From contig NZ_CP010976.1 of assembly GCF_000949425.1 (NCBI RefSeq), forward strand, positions 2,666,001 through 2,730,000: 64,000 bases of DNA. The letters run 5' to 3'. The position numbers and the translations under genes were made by a program. Source of the DNA: Paenibacillus sp. IHBB 10380 (GTDB lineage Bacteria > Bacillota > Bacilli > Paenibacillales > Paenibacillaceae). The notes beneath the pieces were generated by a model, which was given only the letters and a program-made list of their open reading frames with translations, did not search any database and was not told where the DNA came from. This document shows positions 7,988 through 16,603 of this stretch, in pieces; the stretch's first letter is position 1; the number at the start of each line of letters is the position of its first letter.

Positions 7988-9301
7988 CTACTTTCGAGCA
8001 TTAACCTGTTTTCGCCAAGTTTCGATGTCTTTATTGAGATCCTTCATATTCCCTGTTGGTTTCAAATTGTCCGCCAGCTGGTAACGACTCTTCAATGACA
8101 ATATCCGATACACACTTTCATCAATGCGTGATTCCGAAATAGTTCCGTCCTTCACACTATGCATGAGGGTGTCAAAGATCAGCTTCGCTCTGTCATAACT
8201 ATGTGCGACAAGCAATATATCACTTCCTGCCTTGACGGTATCAATCGTTACATCATGTAGATCAAAGTTCTTCATAATTGCCCCCATGCTTAGATCATCA
8301 GTAATCACAACACCCTTGTAGTTGAGTTCTCCTCGTAGCTGCTGACCGATGATCGCATTAGATAACGAAGCTGGCTTATCAGGGTCAAGCTTTGGAAATA
8401 AAATATGAGCGACCATCACCGCTTCTACCTCTTCTTTTATAGCAGCTTCGAAGGGAATCCATTCCAGCTTCTTAAGCTGTTCCAATGTCTTGTTCACAAC
8501 GGGCAGTTCGAGATGGGAATCAACCGCAGTATCACCGTGTCCGGGAAAATGTTTGACGACCGGAATGACACCCTCACTTCTTAATCCCTTCATCTCGGCA
8601 ATGCCTAGCTTCGTAACCTGACTGGCAGAGTTACCAAATGAGCGATCTCCGATGACGGGATTGTTCGGATTACTATTCACATCCAGTACAGGCGCAAAGT
8701 CCACATTAAACCCTGTAAGAAGAAGTTCCCGAGCGAGAAGCTTACCCATCGTCTCCGCTAGAACTGCGTTATTCGTCTTGCCGACTCTGCCATTGGATGG
8801 TATAGATAGTAGTTCCTTCGGCATACGACTAACTCTACCGCCTTCCTGATCAACACTCATGAACAGAGGAACAGGATTGTCAGCATTAGCCTGCTTCAAG
8901 TCTTTAATGAATTTTACCGTACCATTCAAGTCCGAGATGTTCTTGGAAAACAGAATGATTCCGCCCACCTTCTCTTCAGCAATCATCTGTTTAGCTCTGG
9001 CATCGAGTTCGGTACCTTCAACTCCCGCAAGGATCATTTGACCAATCTTCTCTTCCATAGTCATCTTGTTCATTTTTAGAATAATCGGATCTTCCTCTTT
9101 CACTGGTTCTGAGGTGTCCCCGTCAGTATTGTTCTCTGAGTTCCCAAGAGTATCGGGAGATGTTGACCCCGCTTTTCCCGTGTTGGGTGTTGAAGACGGC
9201 GATTGAGCTTGGGTAGAACAACTTGTTATAAATAAAATACATATCATCAGCATAAGCAGCGAGCTAGTAACTGAGAACTTAGATCGCTTATTGTTCAACA
9301 T
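7988..9301 (-). CDS. GH3 beta-N-acetylhexosaminidase lipoprotein (NagZ-like)
   Basis: The product (about 437 aa) has a lipoprotein signal peptide (LLMLMICILFITSC, lipobox ITSC near residue 28), then a Ser/Thr/Gly-rich spacer and a GH3 catalytic barrel. Landmarks are SVDQEGGRVSR, GDRSFG, the KHFPGHGDTAVDSHLELP His-Asp loop that is diagnostic for NagZ-type enzymes, and ITDDLSMGAI with the nucleophile Asp. It should remove terminal N-acetylglucosamine from muropeptides or chitooligosaccharides outside the membrane. ATG at 9301 is preferred because an upstream in-frame ATG overlaps the AAAGG site. Confidence 0.88.
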   Translation of the reverse strand: MLNNKRSKFSVTSSLLMLMICILFITSCSTQAQSPSSTPNTGKAGSTSPDTLGNSENNTDGDTSEPVKEEDPIILKMNKMTMEEKIGQMILAGVEGTELDARAKQMIAEEKVGGIILFSKNISDLNGTVKFIKDLKQANADNPVPLFMSVDQEGGRVSRMPKELLSIPSNGRVGKTNNAVLAETMGKLLARELLLTGFNVDFAPVLDVNSNPNNPVIGDRSFGNSASQVTKLGIAEMKGLRSEGVIPVVKHFPGHGDTAVDSHLELPVVNKTLEQLKKLEWIPFEAAIKEEVEAVMVAHILFPKLDPDKPASLSNAIIGQQLRGELNYKGVVITDDLSMGAIMKNFDLHDVTIDTVKAGSDILLVAHSYDRAKLIFDTLMHSVKDGTISESRIDESVYRILSLKSRYQLADNLKPTGNMKDLNKDIETWRKQVNARK

Positions 9302-9424
9302 GTCATCATACATCCTTTCTTTATGGAGACTTCTGTTATATTTGACCCTTCACTTTACCCATATTCATATCGAATTCGAAGTTAGGCATACGATATCATA
9401 GACAAGCGGTTTTTCAAAATAAAA

Positions 9425-9453
9425 TACGAAAAAGGAGCCACAGGGCGTGCTCC
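9425..9453 (-). terminator. Rho-independent terminator
   Basis: GGAGC (9434-9438) pairs with GCTCC (9449-9453) around a GC-rich loop. The minus strand then runs into TTTTTCGTATTTT. It follows the flavin oxidoreductase gene. Confidence 0.65.
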
Positions 9454-9487
9454 TCCTCCTCATTTCATGAAATTAATCAACTCAACA

Positions 9488-10588
9488 TTAAAACAAGGTT
9501 TTCAATGTTTCCGAAGTAAAAGGTACGATCTCAGCTGTGCGATCGTCTCTGATTTTGGCTGCCCATGCTGGATCACCCAAAAGCACTCGTCCAACAGCGA
9601 TTAAATCAAATTCCTCATTTTTCAGCCTTTCAGCGAGTTTATCGAGGTTGGCGTCGCCCATTCCCTTATTCTCTGGCATCGCGCTTACAAACTCCGTCTC
9701 GAGACCGACCGATCCGACAGAAATGGCCGGTTTACCAGTTAACTTTTGGGTCCAGCCTGCAAGATTAAGATCCGAACCTTCAAATTCCGATAGCCAGAAG
9801 CGTCGAGTTGAGCAGTGGAATATATCAACACCAGCTTCCGACAACGGAGCTAAAAAACGTTCAAGTTGTACAGGTGTCTCTATTAACTTGGCGTCATAGT
9901 TCCCCATCTTCCATTGTGAGAAACGAAGTATTATGGGAAAATCAGGGCCGACAGCACGACGGCATGCTTCAATGACCTCCACGGCAAAACGGGTGCGTCC
10001 AATTGCATCCCCGCCGTAACGATCGGTACGACGGTTGGTTTTCTCCCAGAAAAACTGGTCGATCAAATAACCGTGGGCTCCGTGAAGTTCGATCCCGTCA
10101 AAGCCGATTCGTTTGGCATCCGCTGCAGCTTGCCCAAAAGCTTTAATCACTTCTTCAATCTCGCCTTCTGTCATCGGTTCAGTCACTTGTTCTCCGGAAA
10201 TATTATACCCCGAAGGTCCAATCGGTTGCGCTTCGAGGTTCGGCAGATCCCCCTTGCGGCGTGCCATACCGACATGCCACAACTGCGGCATGATCTTCCC
10301 TCCTGCTTCGTGAACCGCATTCACAACCTGAGACCATCCGTTCAATGCCTCATCTCCATGAAAAAGAGGAATGCTCGCTCCACTTACTGCGGCAGGATGA
10401 TTAATTCCAGTGCCTTCCGTAATGATGAGCCCTACCCCATTGGCTGCCCGGCGGCGATAATAATCAACCACGTTGTGACCTGGAATTCCATCTGGAGAAA
10501 AACCACGTGTCATTGGCGCCATGACGATGCGATTGGAAAGAGTAAGGTTTCCTGATGAGAATGATTTAAATAAAGCAGGTATAGTCAT
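9488..10588 (-). CDS. Old Yellow Enzyme family NADH:flavin oxidoreductase
   Basis: The product is about 366 aa, starting at the ATG ten bases after AAAGGAG rather than at a further upstream frame start. It is an FMN TIM barrel with the OYE landmarks SNRIVMAPMTRGFSPDG, MPQLWHVGMARR, LHGAHGYLIDQFFWEKTNRR with TDRYGG, and VGRVLLGDPAWAAKIRD. The C-terminal iron-sulfur and NAD domains of the 2,4-dienoyl-CoA reductase branch are absent. Family members reduce activated C=C bonds of enones, nitro compounds or maleimides. The physiological substrate is unknown. Confidence 0.9.
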   Translation of the reverse strand: MTIPALFKSFSSGNLTLSNRIVMAPMTRGFSPDGIPGHNVVDYYRRRAANGVGLIITEGTGINHPAAVSGASIPLFHGDEALNGWSQVVNAVHEAGGKIMPQLWHVGMARRKGDLPNLEAQPIGPSGYNISGEQVTEPMTEGEIEEVIKAFGQAAADAKRIGFDGIELHGAHGYLIDQFFWEKTNRRTDRYGGDAIGRTRFAVEVIEACRRAVGPDFPIILRFSQWKMGNYDAKLIETPVQLERFLAPLSEAGVDIFHCSTRRFWLSEFEGSDLNLAGWTQKLTGKPAISVGSVGLETEFVSAMPENKGMGDANLDKLAERLKNEEFDLIAVGRVLLGDPAWAAKIRDDRTAEIVPFTSETLKTLF

Positions 10589-10687
10589 AATATATGAGCT
10601 CCTTTGGATTAGTTTTGTGAATATCCCCAATTCATTATTTACCAATTGTATATTTTATTTACTTTTAATTCAAATTCACTAAGGGGA

Positions 10688-10736
10688 ATAGACATACAAA
10701 TGCCCCTAATATTTTTAGGGGCATTTGTATGTCTAT
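10688..10736 (-). terminator. Perfect 22-bp hairpin after bshB2
   Basis: ATAGACATACAAATGCCCC plus TAA (10688-10709) is the exact reverse complement of 10715-10736, with a 5-base loop. It begins four bases after the bshB2 stop codon on the minus strand, so it most likely ends that operon. The following T tract is weak on both strands, and the perfect symmetry is unusual for a simple terminator. Confidence 0.6.
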
Positions 10737-10739
10737 ATT

Positions 10740-11390
10740 TTATTCAAATCGGTATGTCCAGAACCGTTCTGTACCGAATCTTTGTTTCATGGCGTCACTT
10801 TCCACCATCGTTGGATCAACAGGTAATTGCCACTGAGAACGATGTGATTGAATCGAGCCAATCTTATTCTTAAGGAACTTGCTGACATCATGAATAACAT
10901 CAGGGGCCCCAAGTATATCTTCACATCCTTGAGAGAATGCAATACAATGGACAACCGGTCTTTGTTCCTTAGGTAACTTAGCAATCGTACGAATAACTGC
11001 TGCCCCTGTTGCATCATGATCTGGATGTACACTATATAAGGGATGAAATGTGATGACTAACGAGGGATTAACATCTTTAATAAGAGATCCTATGACCGCA
11101 TCAATGTCCTCATGTCGTTCGAATTCAATGGTTTTGTCGTGGAACCCCATTAATCGTAAATCTTGAATACCAATATGTTGACAGGATTCCTCTAACTCCT
11201 TCTTACGAATGGCCGGAAGACTCACTCGATTAGCAAAAAGTGGATTCCCCATACTTCTAGCCATTTCCCCCAAAGTTAAACATGCATAAGTTACAGGCAC
11301 ACCCTCACTAATTGACTTAGCTAATGTTCCCGAAATACCAAATGATTCATCATCTGGATGTGGCAGTACAACAAGAATTTGTCTTTCCAT
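10740..11390 (-). CDS. bshB2: Bacillithiol biosynthesis deacetylase BshB2
   Basis: The 216-aa product is a PIG-L/LmbE-type zinc deacetylase. VLPHPDDESFG (about residues 8-18) supplies the His-Asp-Asp metal and catalytic triad and SVHPDHDATGAAV (about 118-130) the second His. The stretch VTYACLTLGEMARSMGNPLFANR is typical of BshB2 (B. subtilis YojG). The enzyme deacetylates GlcNAc-malate to GlcN-malate, the middle step of bacillithiol synthesis. A yojF homologue 26 bases upstream repeats the B. subtilis yojF-yojG order. The ATG follows AAGGAAA. Confidence 0.92.
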   Translation of the reverse strand: MERQILVVLPHPDDESFGISGTLAKSISEGVPVTYACLTLGEMARSMGNPLFANRVSLPAIRKKELEESCQHIGIQDLRLMGFHDKTIEFERHEDIDAVIGSLIKDVNPSLVITFHPLYSVHPDHDATGAAVIRTIAKLPKEQRPVVHCIAFSQGCEDILGAPDVIHDVSKFLKNKIGSIQSHRSQWQLPVDPTMVESDAMKQRFGTERFWTYRFE

Positions 11391-11416
11391 ATGTGTTATT
11401 TCCTTCTCTCCCTAGA

Positions 11417-11761
11417 TCAGAATGGTTCTCTGCTTAATTGTAAAGATACTACCAATTTCCCTTCACTATCATGACCCGCTAGAATGAGTCTCTCCGTCTC
11501 CGTCTCTTCCCAATGCGTTAATCCTTGAGAATATACCCAACCCTGATCTATCTTAAGCCCCACACGATAAGGCCCAGTTCCCTCAATTGAGCCATGTGAA
11601 TAGTTCACAAGACCATTACTAATGAATGTCGAAGCTGTAAATTTAGTTGTATCCAAATGTGAAGCATAGGCACCCGTAGTCATCTCAAGATGAATATATA
11701 ACTCTTGTTCCTTAAGTTTATCTATGACAAGCTGAACACTCGCCTGATCTATAAGCTGCAT
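11417..11761 (-). CDS. yojF: YojF family protein (DUF1806)
   Basis: The 114-aa product is the partner always found beside bshB2. Recognisable segments are HLEMTTGAYASH, FTASTFISNGLVNYSHG, GPYRVGLKI and GWVYSQGLTHWEETE. Its biochemical role is not established. It is co-transcribed with bshB2, with a 26-base gap. The start follows GAGGAG. Confidence 0.88.
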   Translation of the reverse strand: MQLIDQASVQLVIDKLKEQELYIHLEMTTGAYASHLDTTKFTASTFISNGLVNYSHGSIEGTGPYRVGLKIDQGWVYSQGLTHWEETETERLILAGHDSEGKLVVSLQLSREPF

Positions 11762-11850
11762 TTTCTCTTCTACTCCTCACACTTCAGTCTTTAACTATAA
11801 AATATTGCGCATATTTCATTATAATCCAACCAAACAACATTCTCAAAATA

Positions 11851-11896
11851 AATAAAAAACCAACATCTTAATTCTATAGAAGAAATAAGATGTTGG
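11851..11896 (-). terminator. Rho-independent terminator
   Basis: CCAACATCTTA (11860-11870) pairs with TAAGATGTTGG (11886-11896). The minus strand continues into GTTTTTTATTTATT. It serves the nitroreductase gene ending at 11934. Confidence 0.85.
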
Positions 11897-11933
11897 CCTA
11901 TTCGATTCCGTCATGATCTATAGAGAAAGAATC

Positions 11934-12533
11934 TTATTTATATACTTTAACGCGATCTTCCAATGGTGCGAATTGTTTCTCACCAGCTGGAGCAAGTGGT
12001 GTACCAAATGGCATTTCGGCTAGAAGCTTCCAAGATGCTGGAATATTCCATTCTTTCTTCACTTCATCATCAATGAGTGGGTTATAATGCTGCAAAGTCG
12101 CACCTAAACCTTCAATTCCAAGCCCCGTCCAAATAACAAATTGGAGCATACCTGCTGATTGAAGTGAAAACCCTGGGAAATTATCAGCGTAAGCTGCAAA
12201 GGTAGTTTGAAGACCTTCAATAACGGTTTGATCCTCGAAAAACAATACGGTACCATATCCATTGCGGAACATAGCCATTTTCTCAGCTGTAGGTGCGAAT
12301 TGTTCTTCTGGTACGATCGCTTTAAGTGTGTTCTCTGTGATATTCCACAGTTTATCATGTTGTTCTCCAAGAAGAACAACCACTCTTGCGCTTTGTGAGT
12401 TAAAAGAAGAAGGTGTATGTTTTACAGCCTCATTGACGATTTCTTGGATTCTTTCATCGGACACACTAACATCTTTTCCAATTGGATAGATCGAACGTCT
12501 ATCTTGAATTGCAGCAAAAAAATCTTTAGACAT
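11934..12533 (-). CDS. Nitroreductase family protein
   Basis: The 199-aa FMN-dependent oxidoreductase starts FFAAIQDRRSIYPIGKDV, the usual RRSI phosphate-binding start. It continues with HTPSSFNSQSARVVVLLG, ending GLGIEGLGATLQHYNPLIDD and PFGTPLAPAGEK, which marks the YdgI/HBN1 branch. Members are homodimers that reduce nitroaromatics, quinones or flavins with NAD(P)H. The ATG follows AAGGAGG. It is a single gene. Confidence 0.88.
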   Translation of the reverse strand: MSKDFFAAIQDRRSIYPIGKDVSVSDERIQEIVNEAVKHTPSSFNSQSARVVVLLGEQHDKLWNITENTLKAIVPEEQFAPTAEKMAMFRNGYGTVLFFEDQTVIEGLQTTFAAYADNFPGFSLQSAGMLQFVIWTGLGIEGLGATLQHYNPLIDDEVKKEWNIPASWKLLAEMPFGTPLAPAGEKQFAPLEDRVKVYK

Positions 12534-12712
12534 AAATTAAGTATCCTCCTTTAAGTAATGTACTTACTTTTATATTATACAACGACTTATTCCAAATTAC
12601 AACATTAATAATTTTCTTAATAACACATGCTTCGTAAATACCCATATCATCCGAACAAATAGTCAAAAAAAGATCATAGCTTACAATACAATGGTCTGTG
12701 AAAACGTACAAA

Positions 12713-12751
12713 GAAAAAAGGACACGATGCTAAAAGTTAGCATAGTGTCCT
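12713..12751 (-). terminator. Rho-independent terminator
   Basis: AGGACACGATGCTAA (12719-12733) pairs with TTAGCATAGTGTCCT (12737-12751) with one mismatch. The minus strand runs into TTTTTTCTTT. It closes the DegV gene. Confidence 0.88.
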
Positions 12752-12791
12752 CTTCACTTCATATTAATAAATAATGGCTTTATCCAATATA

Positions 12792-13634
12792 CTATTTCGT
12801 ATATTTATTAATCCAGGACAGACCGATCGTACCTTCGCCTGCAAGAATTCCCACTACAGGAATAAAAGTCATGATTTCTACTTTTAGAAGAGGGCTATGC
12901 AGGGCGATTTCTTTCTCGATTTCTTTCGCTTCAGATATATTATTAGCATGCATGATACAGATGCTTTTCATTTTCTCTAAATCAACTTTCATGTAGTCCA
13001 TTAACTTCTGTTTTGCCTTTTTGAAGGTACGTATTTTTTCTTGAACAATGATCTTACCTTTATCAAATCGGATAATCAAATGTATTTTCAACAAATTACT
13101 AATCACTAATTGAGTCCCTGATACTCGACCACTGCGATGTAACTGTTGCAGACTTGCAGGAATTAGGAAGAATTCCATGTGATCAATTATATATTGAATT
13201 TCTTGTTTAATTTCAAGAGCAGAATGACCCTGCTGTTGCAATTCTACACCCTTTAATATCATTTCTCTAAGCGGAAATGCCCCAACGTTAGAATCAATGC
13301 CGATAACCTTAGTCTCAGCCATTTCGGCGGCTTGCATAGAGGTCTCATACGTCCCACTCAGCTTGGATGAACAATGAATTGCAATAATCTCATCATATTT
13401 GTCCTTTAATGACTCATATAACTCTACAAATTCTCCGATCGGAGGTTGAGAGCTACCCGCCTTCTCATGTAAGGCAAGTTTTTGGTATACTTCATCATTA
13501 GTTATATCTATAGTTTCCTTGTAGCATTCATCTCCGAAAACTAAGCGTAATGGGGCAATATAAATATGATGATCTCTCGCGAACTCAGGATCTATGGTGC
13601 AGGTACTGTCAGTTACCCAAGCAATTGATTTCAT
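12792..13634 (-). CDS. DegV family fatty-acid-binding protein
   Basis: The product is about 280 aa. The N-terminal DegV motif IAWVTDSTCTIDPEF is followed by LRLVFGDECYKE, SSQPPIGEF and the SSKLSGTYETSMQAAE lipid-binding loop; LHRSGRVSGTQ lies mid-protein. The closing GILAGEGTIGLSWI ends the second domain (GEG loop). DegV proteins bind one fatty acid; in Gram-positives the FakB members present it to FakA kinase. Whether this copy acts as FakB is not shown. ATG at 13634 is the conserved start; the site upstream is weak. Confidence 0.88.
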   Translation of the reverse strand: MKSIAWVTDSTCTIDPEFARDHHIYIAPLRLVFGDECYKETIDITNDEVYQKLALHEKAGSSQPPIGEFVELYESLKDKYDEIIAIHCSSKLSGTYETSMQAAEMAETKVIGIDSNVGAFPLREMILKGVELQQQGHSALEIKQEIQYIIDHMEFFLIPASLQQLHRSGRVSGTQLVISNLLKIHLIIRFDKGKIIVQEKIRTFKKAKQKLMDYMKVDLEKMKSICIMHANNISEAKEIEKEIALHSPLLKVEIMTFIPVVGILAGEGTIGLSWINKYTK

Positions 13635-13781
13635 TGGATCACTTCTCACTTTCGTAATTGATATTATGTAACAAACATAACAAACAAGTAATAGATATTC
13701 AACTTTATGTATACGTTCTACAGGCTCTATCTTCTAATCATGAAGTCATATATAGTATAATATAGGCTGTAGGAGATGATC

Positions 13782-14390
13782 ATGATGTTTCAACATGTAG
13801 ATAAACAATATAATAACATTGACTTCAGCAACTCTGATTTACGCTTTGGAGAACTTCGAAACTGTACGTTCAATGAGTGTATTTTCCGCGGCACACCGCT
13901 AGAAGAAGTATTAACCTCAAGTTGTCTATTCATTAACTGTGATTTATCGAATGCCAATCTTAATTCATCTCACCACAGTGGTTCGGCATTCACCAATTGC
14001 CGATTTTATGGAAGTAACTTATTTGTGTCTAAATTCGTAAATTGCAAGATGATCGGCTCTGACTTCTCTGAAGCTAGAATGGATGGAATAACGATTGAAG
14101 AGGGGGATTGGTCTTATACTAATCTTCGACATGTCAATTTAGGCAAACAAAATTTACGTAAAGTTCGTTTTAACGAAGCTGACATGTATCAAGCCAACTT
14201 AGAAAAGGCTGATCTGAGAGACGCAGATTTAACTCGAGTTCAATTAGGAAAGGCTAACATTCAAGGAGCTGATCTTCGAGGGGCTATTCTCGATGGAATT
14301 GACTTCAAATCACTGGATGTCAAAGGTGTCCGTATGGATATTATCCAAGCTGCGGCTCTAGCCCGATCTTACGGAGCAAGAATCGATTAA
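13782..14390 (+). CDS. Pentapeptide-repeat protein
   Basis: The product (about 202 aa) is made almost wholly of A(D/N)LXX-type pentapeptides, best seen as NEADMYQANLEKADLRDADL and GKANIQGADLRGAIL, forming a right-handed quadrilateral beta-helix. A few N-terminal repeats are degenerate (RNCTFNECIF). The C-terminal cap ends VDIIQAAALARSYGARI in style. Such proteins include the McbG/Qnr DNA mimics that protect gyrase, but most are uncharacterised. AGGAG (13771-13775) precedes ATGs at 13782 and 13785. It is transcribed divergently from the DegV gene. Confidence 0.85.
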   Translation: MMFQHVDKQYNNIDFSNSDLRFGELRNCTFNECIFRGTPLEEVLTSSCLFINCDLSNANLNSSHHSGSAFTNCRFYGSNLFVSKFVNCKMIGSDFSEARMDGITIEEGDWSYTNLRHVNLGKQNLRKVRFNEADMYQANLEKADLRDADLTRVQLGKANIQGADLRGAILDGIDFKSLDVKGVRMDIIQAAALARSYGARID

Positions 14391-14419
14391 TCCAAATTGA
14401 AAAAGGGACGGTGCATATC

Positions 14420-14623
14420 ATGTGGATGTATTTCTTAGTCGTTATTGTTGCCTTAGTTGGTGCCTTTGCCACATTCAAGGTCGGTTTCTCACCAGAGAAT
14501 CAGAAGCGTAATCCGGATTACGAACAACGAACGAGCAAAAACATAACCAAACTCACAGCGATTTACGTCGTAGCTATCGTCGGTTCCATTGCGTTCCTAA
14601 TCACATTTATCTCATTTGTTTAG
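14420..14623 (+). CDS. Small two-helix membrane protein
   Basis: The product is about 67 aa with one membrane helix at residues 3-22 (YFLVVIVALVGAFATF), a charged middle (PENQKRNPDYEQRTSKN) and a second helix at about 47-66. No named family fits. It begins 29 bases after the pentapeptide gene and is probably co-transcribed. The start is uncertain: GTG at 14411 or ATG at 14420; ATG was chosen because GGTG lies six bases before it. Confidence 0.6.
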   Translation: MWMYFLVVIVALVGAFATFKVGFSPENQKRNPDYEQRTSKNITKLTAIYVVAIVGSIAFLITFISFV

Positions 14624-14710
14624 CACTCTTAAGTAACTAGTATAGTTCGTAAGGCTTTCGATTGTACATAACTTGATGAAGAAGTAGCAGTCAGACAAAA
14701 AACACAAAAA

Positions 14711-14750
14711 GAGTAGGCCAAGGATGATACCACCTTGCCTACTTTTTTTG
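14711..14750. terminator. Bidirectional terminator
   Basis: AGTAGGCCAAGG (14712-14723) pairs with CCTTGCCTACT (14733-14743). It is flanked by A-rich sequence on the left and T-rich on the right, so it works for the plus-strand small membrane gene and the minus-strand methionine aminopeptidase. Confidence 0.85.
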
Positions 14751-14764
14751 TGTAAAAGCGTCCT

Positions 14765-15523
14765 TTAGATATCCAGTTGTTGATTAGTCAGAATAAGTGG
14801 ACCATCTGCGGTAATCGCTAAAGTATGTTCGTACTGAGCAGACAATCCGCCATCCATCGTTCTTGCTGTCCAACCATCTTGATCAATCTTACTACGATAA
14901 GTCCCTGTATTAAGCATCGGTTCAATTGTAAGTACCATGCCTTCTTTCAGACGCGTACCTACGTTAGGGGGACCATAATGAGGCACTTGTGGTGCTTCGT
15001 GCATATCTTTCCCGATTCCGTGACCAATAAACTCACGCACTACAGAGAATCCTTCAGCTTCTGCATAGACTTGAATGGCATTTGAGATATCACCAATCCG
15101 ATTCCCAATAACAGCTTTCTCAATGCCTAAGTAGAGAGATTTCTTAGTTACATCCAGCAGCTTCTGAGATTGCTCAGAGACGTTTCCTACAGGATACGAC
15201 CATGCAGAGTCAGCCAACCAACCATTTAAATTGACAACCATATCCACAGTGATAATATCACCATCTTTTAGCTTCGTATGGCTTGGAAAGCCGTGGCAGA
15301 TCACGTCGTTAACCGATGCGCAAGTCGCAAAAGGATACCCATTGTAGCCTTTTTGTTCTGGTGTAGCACCGTTCTTAATCATAAATTTCTCAGCAAATCG
15401 ATCAATCTCTAATGTAGTAATACCAGGAGCAATCATCTTACTAATCTCACGATGACATGCTGCTAGTATTTCCCCTGCTTGTTTCATCTTTTGAATCTGT
15501 TCCTTGGTTTTAATTGTAATCAT
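14765..15523 (-). CDS. map: Type I methionine aminopeptidase (second copy type)
   Basis: The product is about 252 aa. The five metal ligands of MetAP-I are visible: Asp in VDMVVNLNGWLADSAW (two), His in FIGHGIGKDMHEAPQVPHYG, Glu in LTIEPML and Glu in YEHTLAI. It removes the initiator Met from new proteins in the cytosol. It is not in the secY-adk ribosomal cluster and carries LADSAWSYPVG instead of the more usual DTA-x-TF form, so it is probably the accessory enzyme (YflG/MapB-like). The ATG follows GAGGG. Confidence 0.9.
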   Translation of the reverse strand: MITIKTKEQIQKMKQAGEILAACHREISKMIAPGITTLEIDRFAEKFMIKNGATPEQKGYNGYPFATCASVNDVICHGFPSHTKLKDGDIITVDMVVNLNGWLADSAWSYPVGNVSEQSQKLLDVTKKSLYLGIEKAVIGNRIGDISNAIQVYAEAEGFSVVREFIGHGIGKDMHEAPQVPHYGPPNVGTRLKEGMVLTIEPMLNTGTYRSKIDQDGWTARTMDGGLSAQYEHTLAITADGPLILTNQQLDI

Positions 15524-15605
15524 ATTTTTATCCCTCATTTTTTTGTGGTCTATACATTATACCCAATGTTCGGCCACGCGTGAAATAAATTTAACAGAAG
15601 CCAGT

Positions 15606-15639
15606 ACAAAAAGTCCCAACCCTTTAAAGGTTAAGACTT
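15606..15639 (-). terminator. Probable terminator
   Basis: AAGTC..AACC (15611-15621) pairs with GGTT..GACTT (15629-15638) across an interrupted stem. The minus strand continues GGACTTTTTGTACT. It follows the hypothetical gene ending at 15671. Confidence 0.6.
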
Positions 15640-15670
15640 GCCAAAAACAATAGAACTCTATAATACCACG

Positions 15671-16006
15671 TTATTCAGCTCTCAGCGAATAATTTGCACG
15701 CTCTGTTTCCAAATAAGCCTTGTCATTCTTCACATAAGCTTGAACAAGTCCAGATACCTGGATTTCAAAAGTATTCTGAGGAAGAGGAACTTCCTGTTCC
15801 TCTTTAATGACGTGACCTGCCCCATGCAAAAGGATCGCACTGCCATCTGTATAACCATCAAGAGATTGTGTAGATTCTCTAAATCCGATCTCTTCTAATT
15901 GCACTCTTACTTGATCTAAATCTTCTTGCTCCCTCTTATCTATCCAGATGGATTCATTGATATGTGCATTTAACCAATCTGAGACTTCTAGTAATTGCAT
16001 ATGCAA
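15671..16006 (-). CDS. Hypothetical protein
   Basis: The product is about 111 aa, soluble and Glu-rich, with no membrane segment. Readable segments are LLEVSDWLNAHINESIWID, HGAGHVIKEEQEVPLP and FEIQVSGLVQAYV; I do not recognise the family. The start is set by AAGGAGAGG six bases before a TTG at 16006; an ATG six bases further in is the alternative. It has its own terminator and no evident operon partner. Confidence 0.6.
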   Translation of the reverse strand: MHMQLLEVSDWLNAHINESIWIDKREQEDLDQVRVQLEEIGFRESTQSLDGYTDGSAILLHGAGHVIKEEQEVPLPQNTFEIQVSGLVQAYVKNDKAYLETERANYSLRAE

Positions 16007-16071
16007 GTTAATCCTCTCCTTATATAATTTCATAGTCTGTCCTTTAAATTAAAATGATACTTATTAAGAGT

Positions 16072-16293
16072 CTAACCAATAAGGTCAAAAAACAGACAAA
16101 GGATCTTGCTCCAATAGCGTAATGGCTTCATGCCCATTCTCTGCAGGATAACCATCATATTATGTCGTTCTAGAGTGCTGGTCTCCTCCATCATCTGAAT
16201 AGGCGCTTTCACTATAACAAATGTTTTAGTCACTTCTAATAAAATGCGGTCTACACATGAACGAAAAAATCGTTCGAGGACGTTAGCAGTTGT
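16072..16293 (-). other. Open frame without a clear start, possible gene remnant
   Basis: About 73 codons read without a stop (ANVLERFFRSCVDRILLEV, later METSTLERHNMMVILQ-like sequence and a hydrophobic end). It has no convincing start codon or ribosome binding site and ends 38 bases from the next gene. It may be a decayed gene or chance. Confidence 0.2.
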
Positions 16294-16329
16294 AAATTAT
16301 ATTTTACAATTCCATGATCTTGAGGTATA

Positions 16330-16485
16330 GTCGCCACTATGCTAAGATAACAATATAAATAAGGGATCGGCAGCAACCGATCCCCCGTGCAACAACTTGA
16401 GTGGGATTTCCCTCCAAGACAATGCTTGACTCAGTAAATAACCCACAGGTGCTAGCCTATAAGTGGGTTATTTTCGTTTTTCGAT
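16330..16485 (+). ncRNA. Candidate antisense RNA antitoxin
   Basis: A plus-strand hairpin (AATAACCCAC at 16437-16446 with GTGGGTTATT at 16463-16472) is followed by TTCGTTTTT, a good terminator for a plus-strand RNA. It sits over the last codons and 3' region of the toxin gene. A weak promoter-like pair (TTGAGG at about 16320, TAAGAT at about 16343) would start an RNA of about 130 bases. The convergent 3' overlap is how BsrG/SR4 and TxpA/RatA type I systems are built. The exact ends are inferred. Confidence 0.4.
16350..16384 (-). terminator. Terminator of the toxin transcript
   Basis: GGGATCGG (16363-16370) pairs perfectly with CCGATCCC (16377-16384). The minus strand continues TTATTTATATT. 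It would give the toxin mRNA a 3' tail that fully overlaps the antisense RNA. Confidence 0.65.
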
Positions 16486-16548
16486 GTAGGTTAGAAGCGA
16501 CAGTACAAAAATACCGAACGCAATCACCTCACCCAACGAAATGTTCAT
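16468..16548 (-). CDS. Holin-like small peptide toxin (type I toxin-antitoxin)
   Basis: A 26-codon frame reads MNISLGEVIAFGIFVLSLL and ends with a charged YIEKRK tail. It is one membrane helix with a short basic tail, the layout and sequence style of the putative holin-like toxin family (BsrG/TxpA relatives, typically MTVYE...ISFGxFxLxLI). A near-perfect Shine-Dalgarno (AAAGGAGGTGAT) stands five to seven bases upstream, and a TATAAT promoter lies about 55 bases before the start. Such peptides damage the membrane or cell envelope and are kept silent by an overlapping antisense RNA. It lies between a hypothetical gene and the end of the biosynthetic operon. Confidence 0.7.
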   Translation of the reverse strand: MNISLGEVIAFGIFVLSLLTYIEKRK

Positions 16549-16603
16549 GGCATCACCTCCTTTCGGAGAGAGCCACCCCACTCAAGGCGTGTTACACTTG
16601 AAT

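Noticed and set aside
16401..16601. 66-aa plus-strand ORF over the toxin locus
   Set aside because: No ribosome site; it runs antisense to the toxin gene and through its hairpins, fitting an untranslated RNA better.
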